A DNA stretch of 64,000 nucleotides from Burkholderia sp. BCC0506. GTDB taxonomy: Bacteria > Pseudomonadota > Gammaproteobacteria > Burkholderiales > Burkholderiaceae. The position numbers and the translations under genes were made by a program. The notes beneath the pieces were generated by a model, which was not told where the DNA came from, made no database searches, and saw nothing but the letters and a program-made list of their open reading frames with translations. The stretch covers positions 91,034 through 155,033 of the forward strand of contig NZ_CADFEN010000016.1 in the NCBI RefSeq assembly GCF_902833145.1, given 5' to 3'. Positions 11,519 through 20,855 of this stretch are shown here, piece by piece. Each line of letters opens with the position of its first letter. The stretch's first letter is position 1.

Positions 11519-13150
11519 TTACTGGCAAAGCGGCTGCCTTGTCGAGCCTGCGTCGGCGGCTTCCGGCCCCGTTTTCTCGGCATCCGTGTCGCCCGTGCCG
11601 GGTGCGCGGCAACGCGCGTCGACGACGGTCGGCGTGATGAAGACCACGAGTTCGTTGCGCTGGTCGCGCTGCGCCCGGTGCCGGAAAAGCGCGCCCAGAA
11701 GCGGTATTTTGCCCAAGAGCGGCACCCGCGTCACATCGTTCCGGTTCAGTTGTTCATAGATGCCGCCGATGGCAACCGTCCCGCCATTCTCGACCTCGAC
11801 GCGCGTCTGCACATGCTTCGTATGGATGGCGGGGCCGGCCGCGGTCGGCTCGCCGACGCTGTCCTTCGTCACGTCGAGATCGAGCACGACGCGCCCGTCC
11901 GGCGTGATCTGCGGCTCGACCTCCAGCTTGAGCGTCGCGCGGCGGAACTGCACGCCGCTCATGCCATTGCCGACCTTCGCCTGGTACGGCAGCTCGGAAC
12001 CCTGTTCGACGATGGCCTTGACGCGGTCGGCCGTCACCACCCGCGGACGCGAAACGATCTGGCCCTGACCCTGCGCCTCGAGCGCGCTCAGCTCGATGTC
12101 GAGCACGCGGCTGAGCGGCGCGGCGAACAGCGTGAAGCCCGCGGTCGCCGCGTCGAAGCCGCCGAGCGGCCGCGCGGCGAGATCGAGCGCGTTGCGCGCG
12201 TCCGCCGTGAAGGACGCGCCCTCGGCCGACGACGGCCGCCCCTGCGCACGCAGCGCGACACGCGCGCCGAGGTTGCGCGAGAAACCCTGCTCGCCTTCGA
12301 CGATGCGGGCCTCGATCCGGACCTGCCGCGACGGGCGGTCGATCGCGTCGATCAGGCCCGCGATCTGAGTGATGCGCGGCGCGAGATCGGTGACGAACAG
12401 CAGGTTCGTGCGCGGATCGGCCGCCGCGGCGCCGCGCTTCGACAGCAGGCGCTGGCCGGTCGCGCCGGCCAGCAGCCGCTGCACGTCCTGCGCGCGCGGA
12501 TAGTGCAGCACGAACGTCCGGCTGTCGAGCGGCTCCAGATCGGCGGCGCGCGCATGCATTTCGAAGCGCTCGCGTTCGCGCGCAGCCAGTTCGGCTGCCG
12601 GCGTGACCCATATCACGTTGCCGCGCCGGAACATCGCGAGCCCGTGCGTGTCGAGCAGCGTGTCGAACGCCTCGCGCCAGCGGACATTGTTCAGACGTAA
12701 CGTCACCGTGCCGCGCACCTGTTCGCCGACGACGATATTGAGCCCCGTGAACCGCGCGATCGCGTCGAATGCAGCCGCGAGCCCGACGCCCTGCAGATTG
12801 AGCGAGATCCGCCGTGCGTCGTCCGCATCGCCCGGTTGCCGCGCCGTGGCGTCGCTCATCCGGGCCGGCGGCGCAAGCGGGATCGGCGGTCCCTCCAGCG
12901 CCGGAACCGGTGCGACGGTTTCCGTCTGGCGTGCCGCGCGTGCCGCCTGATCGAACGGCGGCGGGCCGGCGTCTTGCGCCACCGCGCCGTCCGTGCCGTC
13001 GGTCGCCCGCAGCGGTTGCGGCAGGCCCGGCATCGACACATCCATCGATCCGGCGGGCCAGACCGCCGGTAGCGGCGGCAGCGCCGCGCTCGCGCCAGCC
13101 GCCGTCACGCCGGCCCAGAGGACGAACACCCAATAGCCGTGTTTCCTCAT
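11519..13150 (-). CDS. pilQ: Short PilQ-type secretin
   Basis: Outer-membrane secretin of the type IV pilus or DNA-uptake machine, 543 residues against about 700 in typical PilQ. A signal peptide ([15 protein letters not shown]) is followed by a Pro/Ala-rich linker to about residue 110. Then come an STN/Secretin_N region ([20 protein letters not shown]), a second N-domain ([18 protein letters not shown]) and the secretin domain ending in [16 protein letters not shown] see no AMIN peptidoglycan-binding domains in the N-terminal part. The start is chosen where ATGA overlaps the upstream stop (13150-13147). The gene is last of the pil block and 40 bases before aroK. Confidence 0.88.
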   Translation of the reverse strand: MRKHGYWVFVLWAGVTAAGASAALPPLPAVWPAGSMDVSMPGLPQPLRATDGTDGAVAQDAGPPPFDQAARAARQTETVAPVPALEGPPIPLAPPARMSDATARQPGDADDARRISLNLQGVGLAAAFDAIARFTGLNIVVGEQVRGTVTLRLNNVRWREAFDTLLDTHGLAMFRRGNVIWVTPAAELAARERERFEMHARAADLEPLDSRTFVLHYPRAQDVQRLLAGATGQRLLSKRGAAAADPRTNLLFVTDLAPRITQIAGLIDAIDRPSRQVRIEARIVEGEQGFSRNLGARVALRAQGRPSSAEGASFTADARNALDLAARPLGGFDAATAGFTLFAAPLSRVLDIELSALEAQGQGQIVSRPRVVTADRVKAIVEQGSELPYQAKVGNGMSGVQFRRATLKLEVEPQITPDGRVVLDLDVTKDSVGEPTAAGPAIHTKHVQTRVEVENGGTVAIGGIYEQLNRNDVTRVPLLGKIPLLGALFRHRAQRDQRNELVVFITPTVVDARCRAPGTGDTDAEKTGPEAADAGSTRQPLCQ

Positions 13151-14013
13151 GGCCGGCCTCCTTCGTCCAGGACGAGCCGCTGCGATCCGTCCGCCGTCGC
13201 AAGCGTCACGGCCGCGCGCTCGACGCGCACCACGCGCGCGGCCCCGAGCGCGTCGCCAGGTCCGACGGCCGTGAACGTGCCATCGCCGTCGTCGAACATC
13301 GCGAGACCGGTACGCGCGTCGCGAATCGTGCCGGCAAGGCGCGACGCGCGGCCCGCCGCTTCGGCCGGGCCGATCTCGCCGAACGGACCGGCGCCGGGCG
13401 CAGCGGCGCGAACCGGCGTGTCGTCCGCCGCGGCTCTCGCCGCCCGCAGCGCCGGAAACACGTCGACGGACATGTCCACCCGTGGCGCCGACAGGCCGCG
13501 CTCGATACGCAGCGCCGACGGGACGGCCAGCACCGGAAAACGCGCCAGCCCGCCGACCATATTCAGCAGCGCGCCAAAACCGCCATCCGCGGCGATGTGC
13601 ACGGTGCGCCGGGCGTCCGGTGCCGCACCATCGACGCGCTGCGGGTCGATCGATACGCCGTGCAGCCCGCTCGACGCGGCGAGATCGGCCAGCTCCAGCA
13701 TCAGCGCCGCCCATTCCGGCGCCTGCGGCGAGCGATCGTCGCGCATCGACGCACGAGGCCCGTCGCGCCGTTGCCCCGCGGAAGCGAGCAGGCGTTGCGC
13801 ATCGGCCGCACGCGCGTGCGCTGCGGCCAGCAACGCGCGACCATGCGCGAGCCCGCTCCAGTCGGCCGCACTCGCCAGATGAATGCCGCCTGCCAGCACG
13901 GCAACGAATGCGAGCACGCAACCCGTGGCATGCGCGGCCGCCGGCGACACGCGCGGCACGCCGCCCGGCCCGGCACCTCCGCTCGGCGCCGGCCGATGCA
14001 CGAGCGCCGTCAT
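13147..14013 (-). CDS. PilO-like and PilP-like regions in one protein
   Basis: A 288-residue protein at the position normally held by pilO and pilP. Residues 1-28 are cytoplasmic and 29-50 form one membrane span (HATGCVLAFVAVLAGGIHLA). Residues 55-190 resemble the PilO alignment-subunit fold (WAALMLELADLAASSGL, then a beta-rich half to VDMSVDVFPAL). Residues 222-285 resemble the PilP beta-domain that contacts PilQ (LAGTIRDARTGLAMFDDGDG, VVRVERAAVTLA). There is no lipobox, so the PilP part is not a lipoprotein here but is tethered through the PilO span. It overlaps pilN and pilQ by four bases each. The fold assignment is by position and pattern and needs a profile search. Confidence 0.65.
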   Translation of the reverse strand: MTALVHRPAPSGGAGPGGVPRVSPAAAHATGCVLAFVAVLAGGIHLASAADWSGLAHGRALLAAAHARAADAQRLLASAGQRRDGPRASMRDDRSPQAPEWAALMLELADLAASSGLHGVSIDPQRVDGAAPDARRTVHIAADGGFGALLNMVGGLARFPVLAVPSALRIERGLSAPRVDMSVDVFPALRAARAAADDTPVRAAAPGAGPFGEIGPAEAAGRASRLAGTIRDARTGLAMFDDGDGTFTAVGPGDALGAARVVRVERAAVTLATADGSQRLVLDEGGRP

Positions 14014-14657
14014 GCGCCACCTCCCGACACGTTCCGCGACGACATCGCGTCGTGCCAGCGGAGTTGCACCGAGAACCGGAACGGCATCCCGGCCGGGGAA
14101 GCCGGTGTATCCGACGCAGGCTTCAACGTCTCTATATCGATCCGCCAGTCGCGCTGCTCGCGCGCCATCGCCGCGAGCCAGCGCGCGGCCGCCCGGTAAC
14201 TCGCCGCACGCGCATCGAGCACGGCGCCGGTCGACGTCATGCGCAGCGCGTCGAGCCGGACAGGATCGGCATGCACCTGCGTCAGGGTCGCCAGCAACCC
14301 GGCCATGCGCCGGTACGGCGCGGCCAGCGTAGCCGCCTGCGCGTCGCGTTGCGCGACGGCCGCAGCGGCGCGGGCGGACTGCGTCGCAGCAGCCACCTGT
14401 GGCTGCAACTGCCGCAGCCGGGCCTCCACGCTGACGCGCTCGGCGTCCACCCGCCATCGCGACAGCACGGCAGCGCCTGTCCACAGGCCGGTGCCGAACC
14501 CGCCGAGCAGGATCGCCACACCGCACTGCACGGCCCGGCGACGCCGCACGGCCCGCGCCAACCGCTCGCGGTACGGCAGCAGGTTGAAGTCGCCGAGTAC
14601 GGCCTGCTCGACCGCCACCGCCGCGCCCCCGCTCGCCGCCACGTGACCGGCCATCAT
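14010..14657 (-). CDS. pilN: PilN-like pilus assembly protein
   Basis: A 215-residue bitopic inner-membrane protein. The short cytoplasmic tail carries FNLLPYRERLARA (about residues 24-36), the conserved PilN motif that binds the PilM groove. A membrane span follows at about 43-65, then an Ala-rich coiled-coil-like stretch and a ferredoxin-like periplasmic part. It overlaps pilM (ATGA at 14657-14654) and the next gene by four bases each. Confidence 0.85.
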   Translation of the reverse strand: MMAGHVAASGGAAVAVEQAVLGDFNLLPYRERLARAVRRRRAVQCGVAILLGGFGTGLWTGAAVLSRWRVDAERVSVEARLRQLQPQVAAATQSARAAAAVAQRDAQAATLAAPYRRMAGLLATLTQVHADPVRLDALRMTSTGAVLDARAASYRAAARWLAAMAREQRDWRIDIETLKPASDTPASPAGMPFRFSVQLRWHDAMSSRNVSGGGA

Positions 14658-15577
14658 TCCCACACCCCGCGCAACGCGAGCCCGAACGCGACGGCAAACG
14701 CGGGGCCGCCCGCCATGCCGGTGCGCGCGCACGGCTGCCCGTCCCAGCCCGTGCAGTCGAACGGGACCACCGCCGTGCCGAGCACGTCGCCGATCTCGGC
14801 GACAGACGTATCGAAGCGGGCGATACATCGCTCGTCCCCGGCGACGAGTACGCAACGAACCGCCCCGAGCGCGCGCCGGCGCAACGCATCGGGAAGCGCT
14901 TCCGGCAGCGTGCCGGACAGCGTCAGCACCGGGACGGCCGACGAGCCGTCGATTCGCCAGCCGCGCACGCCCGCATCGCAAAACCACAGCACGGCGTAGG
15001 TATCGTGCGCGTCGAGTTCGAACCGCGCGGCATAGCGTAGCGCGCGCAGCACGGCGGCCGACTCGCCGTCGATCACCGTGAGGTCGATACCGGCCTGCGC
15101 GGCCACGTCGATCCGTCGCTCGAGCAACGCCAGCGGGGCCACCGCCACCGCGATCTCGCCGGACCGCACGCCGCCGTAGTGCCGCCAGTCGAAAGCCAGA
15201 CTGTCCGGCGCCAGCCCCGAGATGCGTTCGGCCGCCTGCCGCGCGGCGTCCGGAATGTCGCCGCGCCCGGCCAGATCGAGCGTCGCGGTGCGCATCTCGT
15301 CATCGTGCAGCGCCATCACGCCGCGCGCATCGCACCGCACATCGGACGCCGACAGCCGCGACACGGCTGCCGCGAGCGACCGCGCGACCGCCGCCCAGCG
15401 CGCGTCTTCCGGCCCGCCCGCCAACCCCACAGGCTCCCGCTCGAGCCCCTCGACGCGCACATCGGCGCCTCTGCCGCGCCGGCTCAGCACGGCCACCCTC
15501 ACCTCATGCGCGCCGACGTCGATTCCCGTCGACCGGTGCCTGCCCTGTGCAAACCGCGCCACCCATCGTCCTGCCAT
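14654..15577 (-). CDS. pilM: PilM-like actin-fold pilus assembly protein
   Basis: A 307-residue cytoplasmic protein with an actin/FtsA-like nucleotide-binding start (RSTGIDVGAHEVRVAVL) and LTVIDGESAAVLRALRYAA further in. It anchors PilN to the inside of the membrane. Family members are about 350 residues, so this one is short and diverged. The ATG at 15577 is chosen because GGGAGG stands seven bases before it; an ATG 57 bases upstream lacks such a site. First gene of the pil block, divergent from mrcA as in many proteobacteria. Confidence 0.78.
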   Translation of the reverse strand: MAGRWVARFAQGRHRSTGIDVGAHEVRVAVLSRRGRGADVRVEGLEREPVGLAGGPEDARWAAVARSLAAAVSRLSASDVRCDARGVMALHDDEMRTATLDLAGRGDIPDAARQAAERISGLAPDSLAFDWRHYGGVRSGEIAVAVAPLALLERRIDVAAQAGIDLTVIDGESAAVLRALRYAARFELDAHDTYAVLWFCDAGVRGWRIDGSSAVPVLTLSGTLPEALPDALRRRALGAVRCVLVAGDERCIARFDTSVAEIGDVLGTAVVPFDCTGWDGQPCARTGMAGGPAFAVAFGLALRGVWE

Positions 15578-15750
15578 CCCAGCCTCCCGAGATCGTCGCG
15601 GCCCACGCCGCGTTTCCGAGACCTGATTCTGCAAAGCGACGCGTGCGGCCGACAGTCGGCCGAACGGCCAGCATCTGCTCGCGGCGGCCGTGCCCGGACT
15701 ATGCTGACGGCACGCCGACCCGCGGCTTTCCGACGGGCGGCCCCCGCGTC

Positions 15751-15778
15751 AAGACCGGTCTTACCGGGCAGCTATAAT
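15751..15778 (+). promoter_or_regulatory. mrcA promoter with a 12-base palindrome at the -35 region
   Basis: A perfect TATAAT at 15773-15778 lies 20 bases before the mrcA start. No good TTGACA is present at the right spacing. Instead a perfect palindrome AAGACCGGTCTT occupies 15751-15762, covering the -35 position. It may be an activator or repressor site. The leader would be only about 13 bases. The remaining part of the 220-base pilM/mrcA gap shows a weak CATAGT on the minus strand for pilM. Confidence 0.5.
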
Positions 15779-15797
15779 CGCGGGACTGTTTTCCGGT

Positions 15798-18191
15798 ATG
15801 CCTATGCAATCCACGACTCCTACGTCCCCGCCTCCTGCCCCGGAGCCGAAGAAGCGGCCCTGGTGGCTGAAAGTCCTGCTCGGCTTCGCCGCGATGTGCG
15901 TGGCCCTCGTCGTGGCCGGCGGCCTCGTGCTCGGCTACGCGCTCGTCGTGGCCTGGCCCAACATGCCGTCGCTCGACGCGCTGACCGACTATCGTCCCAA
16001 GGTGCCGCTGCGCATCTATACGTCCGATCACGTGCTGATCGGCGAATTCGGCGAGGAGCGCCGCGACGTCGTCCATTTCAAGGACGTGCCCGACTCGCTG
16101 AAGAAGGCGATCCTCGCGATCGAGGACGCGCGCTTCTACGACCACGGCGGCGTCGATCTCACGGGCATCATCCGCGCCGGCTTCGTCGCGCTGACGAACG
16201 GCCATGCGTCGCAGGGCGCGAGCACGATCACGATGCAGGTCGCGCGCAACTTCTTCCTGTCGAGCGAGAAGACCTACACGCGCAAGATCTACGAGATGCT
16301 GCTCGCGTACCGGATCGAGCGCGCGCTGACGAAGGATCAGATTCTCGAGGTGTACATGAATCAGATCTATCTCGGCCAGCGCGCGTACGGCTTCGCGAGC
16401 GCCGCGCGCGTGTATTTCGGCAAGGACCTGAAGGACATCACGCTCGCCGAAGCGGCGATGCTCGCGGGGCTGCCGAAGGCGCCGTCCGCGTACAACCCGG
16501 TCGTCAATCCGAAGCGCGCGAAGGTGCGCCAGGAATACATCCTGCAGCGGATGCTCGAACTGAACTTCATCACGCGCGAACAGTACGACGAAGCCTCCGC
16601 GCAGCCGCTCGTCGTCAAGGGGCCGGGCCGCGATTTCAGCGTGCATGCCGAGTACGTCGCGGAAATGGTCAGACAGATGATGTACGCGCAGTATCGCGAG
16701 GAAACCTACACGCGCGGCTTCAACGTCGTCACGACGATCGATTCCGCGGACCAGCAGGTCGCGTACACCGCGCTGCGCAAGGGCATCATGGATTACGAGC
16801 GCCGCCACGGCTATCGCGGGCCGGAAGGCTTCATCGAGCTGCCGGCCGGTGCCGACGATCGCGAACAAGCGATCGACGACGCGCTGCTCGAGCATCCCGA
16901 CAACGGCGAGCTGATCGCGGCGGTCGTGACGGCCGCGAACCCGCGCCAGATCACGGTGGCGTTCATCGACGGCAGCACCGCGACGATCGAGGGCGACAAC
17001 CTGCGCTTCGCGTCGGGCGCGCTGTCGGCCAACGCGCAGCCGAATCGCCGCATCCGCCCGGGCGCGATCGTCCGCGTCGTGAAGAACGACGCCGGCAAGT
17101 GGTCGATCACGCAGTTGCCGCAGGTCGAAGGCGCGTTCCTGTCGATCGTTCCGCAGGACGGGGCGATCCGCTCGCTCGTCGGCGGCTTCGACTACAACAA
17201 GAACAAGTTCAATCACGTCACGCAGGCGTGGCGGCAGCCCGGTTCGTCGTTCAAGCCGTTCATCTACTCGGCGTCGCTCGACAAGGGCCTCGGGCCGGCC
17301 ACCGTGATCAACGACGGCCCGCTGTATTTCAGCGCCGCGGAAACGGGCGGCCAGCCGTGGGAGCCGAAGAACTACGGCGGCGGCTTCGAGGGCCCGATGT
17401 CGATGCGCACCGCGCTGCAGCGCTCGCGCAACCTCGTGTCGATCCGGATCCTGAACCACATCGGCACGAAATACGCGCAGCAATACATCACGCGCTTCGG
17501 CTTCGACGCCGACCGCCATCCCGCCTACCTGCCGATGGCGCTCGGCGCCGGCCAGGTCACGCCGCTGCAGATGGCCGGCGCGTACTCGGTCTTCGCGAAC
17601 GGCGGCTACCGCGTCAATCCGTACCTGATCGCCGAAGTCACCGATCCGAACGGCGCGATCGTCGCACGCGCGCAGCCGCTCGTCGCCGAGCAGAACGCGC
17701 CGCGCGCGATCGACGCGCGCAACGCCTACGTGATGAACAGCCTGCTGCAGAGCGTCGCGCAGCGCGGCACCGGCGCGCGGACCAACGTGCTGAAGCGCAC
17801 CGACCTCGCGGGCAAGACCGGCACGACGAACGATTCGCACGACGCGTGGTTCGCCGGCTACCAGCACACGCTCGCGGCGATCGCATGGATCGGCTACGAC
17901 AATCCGCGCAGCCTCGGCGATCGCGAAACCGGCGGCGGCCTGTCGCTGCCGGTCTGGATCGACTACATGGGCGCCGCGCTGAAGGGCGTGCCGGAGTTCA
18001 AGCCGGCGGTACCGGACGGCGTCGAATCGCTCGGCGGCGAACTGTATTTCACCGAGTTCACGCCCGGTCACGGCTTCGTGTCGACGGTCGGCGTGCCGCA
18101 GGCGCCGGCCGCGCAGAACGTCGACGAGGCCGTGCCGCACGTCGACGAACAGGAAAAGCAGGACATCATGAACCTGTTCCGCGGCCACTGA
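15798..18191 (+). CDS. mrcA: Penicillin-binding protein 1A, bifunctional glycosyltransferase/transpeptidase
   Basis: A 797-residue class A PBP that polymerises and cross-links peptidoglycan. A membrane anchor lies at about 22-51. The GT51 domain shows EDARFYDHGG with catalytic Glu109, then GASTITMQVARNFFLS and RKIYEMLLAYRIE. An OB-like insert follows. The transpeptidase domain has the active Ser in SSFK (Ser483 to Lys486), SRN, and KTGTT near residue 670. The ATG at 15798 or the one at 15804 could start it. Divergent from pilM; a terminator follows. Confidence 0.95.
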   Translation: MPMQSTTPTSPPPAPEPKKRPWWLKVLLGFAAMCVALVVAGGLVLGYALVVAWPNMPSLDALTDYRPKVPLRIYTSDHVLIGEFGEERRDVVHFKDVPDSLKKAILAIEDARFYDHGGVDLTGIIRAGFVALTNGHASQGASTITMQVARNFFLSSEKTYTRKIYEMLLAYRIERALTKDQILEVYMNQIYLGQRAYGFASAARVYFGKDLKDITLAEAAMLAGLPKAPSAYNPVVNPKRAKVRQEYILQRMLELNFITREQYDEASAQPLVVKGPGRDFSVHAEYVAEMVRQMMYAQYREETYTRGFNVVTTIDSADQQVAYTALRKGIMDYERRHGYRGPEGFIELPAGADDREQAIDDALLEHPDNGELIAAVVTAANPRQITVAFIDGSTATIEGDNLRFASGALSANAQPNRRIRPGAIVRVVKNDAGKWSITQLPQVEGAFLSIVPQDGAIRSLVGGFDYNKNKFNHVTQAWRQPGSSFKPFIYSASLDKGLGPATVINDGPLYFSAAETGGQPWEPKNYGGGFEGPMSMRTALQRSRNLVSIRILNHIGTKYAQQYITRFGFDADRHPAYLPMALGAGQVTPLQMAGAYSVFANGGYRVNPYLIAEVTDPNGAIVARAQPLVAEQNAPRAIDARNAYVMNSLLQSVAQRGTGARTNVLKRTDLAGKTGTTNDSHDAWFAGYQHTLAAIAWIGYDNPRSLGDRETGGGLSLPVWIDYMGAALKGVPEFKPAVPDGVESLGGELYFTEFTPGHGFVSTVGVPQAPAAQNVDEAVPHVDEQEKQDIMNLFRGH

Positions 18192-18209
18192 CCCGCGGCC
18201 ACGGCCATG

Positions 18210-18236
18210 AAAAAAGCGCCCCGCGGGGCGCTTTTA
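18210..18236. terminator. Bidirectional terminator of mrcA and cyaY
   Basis: GCGCCCC (18216-18222) and GGGGCGC (18225-18231) are flanked by an A-run on the left and TTTT on the right, so it works for both convergent genes. Confidence 0.85.
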
Positions 18237-18253
18237 CTTTGGGTGCGACGTAT

Positions 18254-18268
18254 GGGGCGCAGCGCCCC
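18254..18268. repeat. Short GC-rich palindrome
   Basis: GGGGCGC, one A, GCGCCCC form a perfect seven-base stem just before the cyaY stop. It lacks a T-run. It resembles the palindrome at 24313-24331 in carrying a GGGGCGCAGC core. Confidence 0.4.
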
Positions 18269-18273
18269 GGCCG

Positions 18274-18615
<342 letters not shown>

Positions 18616-18636
18616 TTAAATTGTTCAGGGACGATC

Positions 18637-18915
18637 ATGCGAGTCGTTTTCCGGATGAGCGCGATTGTAGCGGCTTTGGCGATTCTTGCCGGCTGCGGTC
18701 AAAGCGGCGCGCTCTATCTGCCCACCGTGCCCCCGATGCCCAAGCCGATCCACCAGCAGGACACGCCGCCGTCGGACGTGAAACCGACCGACGAAAACGC
18801 GTCGTCCGACGAGTCGCCCGACACGTCCGGTTCGCCGCTCACGCTGTCGCCCGAGCTGTCGAGCAGTGCATCGACCATGCCCGCCCCGGCATCGGGCCCG
18901 ACCGCCACGAAGTAA
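18637..18915 (+). CDS. lptM: LptM (YifL-like) small lipoprotein
   Basis: A 92-residue lipoprotein. The signal sequence ends in the lipobox LAGC, and the mature N-terminus CGQSGALYLP matches the LptM signature, which mimics LPS and helps LptD mature. The rest is a Ser/Pro-rich low-complexity tail. AGGGA precedes the ATG at 18637 by six bases; a second ATG is at 18655. In many proteobacteria lysA follows lptM; here a terminator follows and lysA is absent from the window. Confidence 0.82.
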   Translation: MRVVFRMSAIVAALAILAGCGQSGALYLPTVPPMPKPIHQQDTPPSDVKPTDENASSDESPDTSGSPLTLSPELSSSASTMPAPASGPTATK

Positions 18916-18949
18916 CGACGCGAGGCCGCCCGCGCGGCGCTCGAAACGA

Positions 18950-18983
18950 GGCGATGACTCCCCGGTCATCGCCTTTTGTTTTG
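18950..18983 (+). terminator. Terminator of lptM
   Basis: GGCGATGA and TCATCGCC pair around CTCCCCGG, followed by TTTTGTTTTG on the plus strand. It also closes the gap to the convergent msrQ. Confidence 0.8.
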
Positions 18984-18996
18984 CGCGGCCGCCTCG

Positions 18997-19680
18997 TCAC
19001 GCGCGCACGCGCCGCCATCCCCACGCAACCAGCCGCCAGCCGAGCAGCGCGGCGACGATCGCCGCGTAGAGCTTCGGCTGCGCGAGATCGTGCTTGCCGG
19101 CCCGCATCCACCAGAAGTGCAGCACGCCGAACAGCGCGATCGCGTAGATCGCGCTGTGCAGCGTCGCCCAGTGGCGACCGAGCCGGCGCACCATCGCGCG
19201 CGGCGACGTCGCGGCAAGCGGAATCAGCAGCACGAACGCCGCGAAACCGACCGTGATGAACGGGCGCTTGCCGACGTCCTTCAGGATCGCGACGACGTCG
19301 AACCACTTGTCGAACCACAGATAGGTCGTGAAATGCAGCATCGCGTAAAAGAACGCGAACAGCCCGATCATCCGGCGAAAGCGCAGCAGCGGCGCGAAGC
19401 CTGTCATGCGCCTGAGCGGCGTGACGGCAAGCGTGATGCACAACAGCACGAGCGTCCACAGGCCCGTCGAGCGCGTGATGAATTCGATCGGGTTCGCGCC
19501 GAGCCGGTCGGTCAGCCCGAACAGCACGAGGCGCGCGAGCGGATAAAGGCCGGCCGCGAATACCAGCACCTTGGCCGGTGCGAGCCAGCGCGGCGCGGCG
19601 CGGGCCGCACCGGCCCGCGCCGTACGTGCGTCCGGTCCGGCGCCTGCAGCACGCGCAGGCGTGAGCGTCGAAGGCGGCAT
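18997..19680 (-). CDS. msrQ: MsrQ, haem-binding membrane subunit of the MsrPQ methionine sulfoxide reductase
   Basis: A 227-residue inner-membrane protein of the ferric-reductase-like fold. It passes electrons from the quinone pool or flavin to MsrP. About six membrane spans are seen, with His-rich sites such as FFYAMLHFTTYLWF, HWATLHSAIYAIALF and GVLHFWWM that can carry b-type haem. The extra N-terminal 40 residues are Ala/Pro-rich. The ATG at 19680 is used; a GTG four codons upstream is possible. It follows msrP by 20 bases. Confidence 0.93.
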   Translation of the reverse strand: MPPSTLTPARAAGAGPDARTARAGAARAAPRWLAPAKVLVFAAGLYPLARLVLFGLTDRLGANPIEFITRSTGLWTLVLLCITLAVTPLRRMTGFAPLLRFRRMIGLFAFFYAMLHFTTYLWFDKWFDVVAILKDVGKRPFITVGFAAFVLLIPLAATSPRAMVRRLGRHWATLHSAIYAIALFGVLHFWWMRAGKHDLAQPKLYAAIVAALLGWRLVAWGWRRVRA

Positions 19681-19700
19681 GTCGTTTCTCACGGTCGCGC

Positions 19701-20696
19701 TCAGAAATTCTTCTTCAGGTCCATGCCCTGATACATCGATGCGACCAGGTCGCCGTAGCCGTTGAACATCAGCGTCTTGCGCTTCGGCGTGAAGAAGCCG
19801 TCCTCGCCGATGCGCCGCTCGGTCGCCTGGCTCCAGCGCGGATGGTCGACGTTCGGGTTCACGTTCGAATAAAAGCCGTATTCGTTCGCCGCGTACGTGT
19901 TCCAGCTCGTCTTCGGCTGCTTGTCGACGAAGCGGATCTTCACGAGCGACTTCGCACTCTTGAAGCCGTACTTCCACGGCACGACGATCCGCACCGGCGC
20001 GCCGTTCTGGTTCGGCAGCACCTGCCCGTAGACGCCCATCGTCAGCAGCGTCAGCGGATTCATCGCCTCGTCCATCCGCAGCCCTTCCGAGTATGGCCAG
20101 TCGAGCACGGGCGTCGACAGGCCCGGCATCTGCGACGGATCGGCCAGCGTGACGAACTGCACGTACTTCGCGTTACCGGTCGGCTGCACGCGCTTGATCA
20201 GCTCGGACAGCGGCACGCCGATCCAGGGAATCACCATCGACCAGCCCTCGACGCAGCGCAGCCGGTACACGCGCTCCTCGAGCGGCGCGAGCTTCAGCAG
20301 CTCGTCGAGATCGAACACTTTCGGGTGCTGCACCTCGCCCTCGACGCTCACGCGCCACGGGCGCGGCCGCAGCGTGCCCGCGTTCTGCGCCGGGTCGCTC
20401 TTGTCGGTGCCGAACTCGTAGAAGTTGTTGTAGGACGTGATGTCCTTGAACGGCGTGACCTTGTCGATGGCGACGAACTTCGGGTTCGTTTTTGCCGCGA
20501 GCTTCGCCGCCCGCGCGTCGGGCGACGCATACGCGGCGAGCGCCGCGCCGCTGGTGCCGAACAGGCCGCCCGCGGCCGCGACGCCGGCCGCCTGCAACAC
20601 GCGCCGCCGATTCTCGAATACCGCGCGCGGCGTGATCTCGCTCGGCGCGATATCCGCGCCGGTCAGTACGTTACGCAAAGGGCGTTTGATCCACAT
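19701..20696 (-). CDS. msrP: MsrP, periplasmic molybdopterin methionine sulfoxide reductase catalytic subunit
   Basis: A 331-residue sulfite-oxidase-fold enzyme that repairs oxidised methionine in periplasmic proteins. A Tat signal is visible ([10 protein letters not shown] at about 29-38). Cys148 in [10 protein letters not shown] is the expected molybdenum ligand. [13 protein letters not shown] and [17 protein letters not shown] are MsrP blocks. The ATG at 20696 gives the normal Tat leader; an ATG 39 bases upstream adds a Cys-rich stretch that does not fit. Transcribed with msrQ. Confidence 0.95.
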   Translation of the reverse strand: MWIKRPLRNVLTGADIAPSEITPRAVFENRRRVLQAAGVAAAGGLFGTSGAALAAYASPDARAAKLAAKTNPKFVAIDKVTPFKDITSYNNFYEFGTDKSDPAQNAGTLRPRPWRVSVEGEVQHPKVFDLDELLKLAPLEERVYRLRCVEGWSMVIPWIGVPLSELIKRVQPTGNAKYVQFVTLADPSQMPGLSTPVLDWPYSEGLRMDEAMNPLTLLTMGVYGQVLPNQNGAPVRIVVPWKYGFKSAKSLVKIRFVDKQPKTSWNTYAANEYGFYSNVNPNVDHPRWSQATERRIGEDGFFTPKRKTLMFNGYGDLVASMYQGMDLKKNF

Positions 20697-20793
20697 CGTG
20701 CAGCTCCTCCTGCATGCGTGGCACGCATGCTTCATCAGCGTTCGACCCGGCCCATCGTGCGCCGTTCGACGCCCGGTTCGCCCGCCCCGTTAC

Positions 20794-20829
20794 AAAAGAA
20801 AACCGCCGGGCACGCAGTGCACCGGCGGT
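20794..20829 (-). terminator. Terminator of the ccsBA operon
   Basis: On the minus strand ACCGCCGG...CGGCGGT pairs over a short GCAC/GTGC inner stem, followed by TTTTCTTTTG. It lies about 25 bases past the ccsA stop and upstream of msrP. Confidence 0.8.
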
Positions 20830-20855
20830 CGATAGTCGGACGAGCGGCGGAAATC

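Noticed and set aside
15699-18188. Long minus-strand frame opposite mrcA
   Set aside because: Composition (Arg/Val/Asp-rich, no motifs) is that of a shadow of the mrcA codon bias; mrcA itself has all catalytic motifs.
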